Source of the DNA: Isotricha intestinalis
Taxonomy: Eukaryota; Ciliophora; Litostomatea; Vestibuliferida; Isotrichidae
Reading direction: 5' to 3'
NCBI GenBank assembly: GCA_023807065.1
Contig: JAJJLU010004090.1
Span: 1 to 18,977, forward strand
DNA length: 18,977 nucleotides
Shown: positions 18,057 to 18,977 of the stretch, piece by piece
Position numbering within the stretch: position 1 is the stretch's first letter
Layout of the letters: the number at the start of each line of letters is the position of its first letter
Position numbers and translations under genes: made by a program
The notes under the pieces: generated by a model
The model's database searches: none
Seen by the model: only the letters and a program-made list of their open reading frames with translations
What the model was told of the DNA's origin: nothing

Positions 18057-18977
18057 ATGAATAATATTTGTTATTTAATGGAAAACCAAATTCTTTTTAA
18101 ATACAAATTATCTTCAATATTATCATACCATACAAATTCTGTTTTTCATATTATAATTTTAGAAAATAATGATTTAGCATCATGTAGTAGAGATAAAAAT
18201 TTTTTGATTTATTCAAAAATAAATTATCAAAATATTAAATTAAATATCCATTTTGAAGATATAATTTATTATATAGAAAAATATAAAAATTAAAAATTAT
18301 TATTAAGTGTAGGTACAAAAATTATATTAATTGAATTAAAAAATAATAATACTCTTTATAATAGAATATTTGAAATTGAAGCACATAAAAAAATAATTTA
18401 TAAAACAATATATTTAAAAAATTAAATAATAATTTAATTGCTTCTTGTTCAGATGATAAATTAATAAAAATATGGGGAGAATATGCAAATAACAAATTTC
18501 AAAATATTTCAATTTTTAAAACTCATAAAAAAAGAGTAACATCTATTTATAGTTTATCAAATAAAAAATTAGTATCTACATCTTATTATGATAGCACAAT
18601 TAAATTTTATAATTTAAAAAAGTACATATTAGAAAAAAGTTTAAAAGTAGAATGTATTGGATTATATAATACATTAATTGAATTAAATAATGATTATATA
18701 TGTTTAACACGGAATAAAAAAGCTTTTTTTAATTAATATTTTTAATTATGAAATTGAAATTGTTATAGGAATTGATTATTTTTGTTCTTCAATGACAAAA
18801 ATAAATGATAATACAATTTTACTTGGAATTTATCATTCAGATAATAATGGAGAATATTTTAATATTGAAGAAATAAAATTAAAAATTATAATATATGGGA
18901 ATTTTCATCTTCAATAAATAGAATTCATAAACATTTAATAAATACTATATTGATTGATGAAAAAAATAATTTAATTA
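18057..18977 (+). CDS. WD40 repeat protein, 3' end outside window
   Basis: ATG 18057 begins MNNICYLMENQILFK. WD-type blades follow: HTNSVFHIIILENNDLASCS then RDKNFLIYSK; QKLLLSVGTKIILIEL-like strand after an in-frame TAA (18291-18293); NNLIASCSDDKLIKIWGEY (near 18431-18487, the clearest blade); KKRVTSIYSLSNKKLVSTS then STIKFYNL; and NYNIWEF just before the edge. The frame changes at 18416-18421 and 18881-18885 (one A missing in each) and near 18720-18727 (an extra base, or two Ts missing). The blades lack most WD dipeptides, but the GH/ASxSxD spacing is right. Probable scaffold protein, partner unknown. It is not obviously related to the coronin-like gene at the other end. Confidence 0.65.

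Noticed and set aside
1..18977. Full ciliate-type code with TAA/TAG = Gln
   Set aside because: The long intact pieces use CAA for Gln almost exclusively, and TAA clearly ends several genes; full reassignment would put TAA/TAG throughout all genes.
1..18977. Introns as the cause of the frame changes
   Set aside because: Frames resume with zero to two bases gained or lost and no GT...AG segments at the junctions I examined.
1..18977. tRNA, rRNA, CRISPR or transposon signatures
   Set aside because: No cloverleaf with conserved T-arm, no regularly spaced identical repeats, no transposase motif and no terminal inverted repeats were visible.

Overview
The window is nuclear-type DNA of a very A+T-rich unicellular eukaryote. 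The evidence is protein content (kinase, ankyrin, WGR, PARP, ubiquitin hydrolase, ubiquitin-like, coronin-like WD40 and SCP/Dullard-like phosphatase folds), the absence of operons or Shine-Dalgarno sites, A-rich ATG contexts (e.g. TCAAAAATG), K/N/E/I-rich proteins, and short A+T-only spacers. I see no convincing introns, tRNAs, rRNAs or CRISPR. The lineage is not resolved: trichomonad-like, entamoebid-like, ciliate and anaerobic-fungal origins all remain possible. Layout, left to right: (1) 43-1112 (+), unrecognised helical protein, broken into several frames. (2) 3960-1163 (-), coronin-like WD40 protein followed without a new ATG by a segment with an HExxH zinc-protease motif. (3) 4111-6507 (+), ubiquitin-like N-terminus followed by a long K/E coiled coil with three 75-bp acidic repeats. 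(4) 7817-6596 (-), ubiquitin-specific protease (USP) whose catalytic Cys position reads Gln. (5) 8017-8812 (+), membrane-anchored DxDx(T/V) phosphatase of the NIF/SCP/Dullard type. (6) 13279-8974 (-), about 1,430-residue coiled-coil protein with a repeated 43-residue module. (7) 17476-13376 (-), one apparent gene encoding protein kinase, acidic linker, ankyrin repeats, WGR and PARP catalytic domain. (8) 18057 to the right edge (+), a second WD40 protein, truncated by the window. Almost every gene is interrupted, yet the protein families remain well conserved across the interruptions. By hand I count about twenty sites where one base is missing, mostly in A/T homopolymers, and about eight where one base is extra or two are missing. 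In addition about a dozen in-frame TAA codons (and one TGA) lie where the same frame simply continues. Base-calling or assembly error in homopolymers is the simplest explanation for the frame losses; recent pseudogenes, recoding or RNA editing are the alternatives. The most unusual content is the kinase-ankyrin-WGR-PARP chain, next to a degenerate USP and a ubiquitin-like coiled-coil gene. Together they suggest, by inference only, a locus rich in protein-modification signalling (phosphorylation, ADP-ribosylation, ubiquitin).
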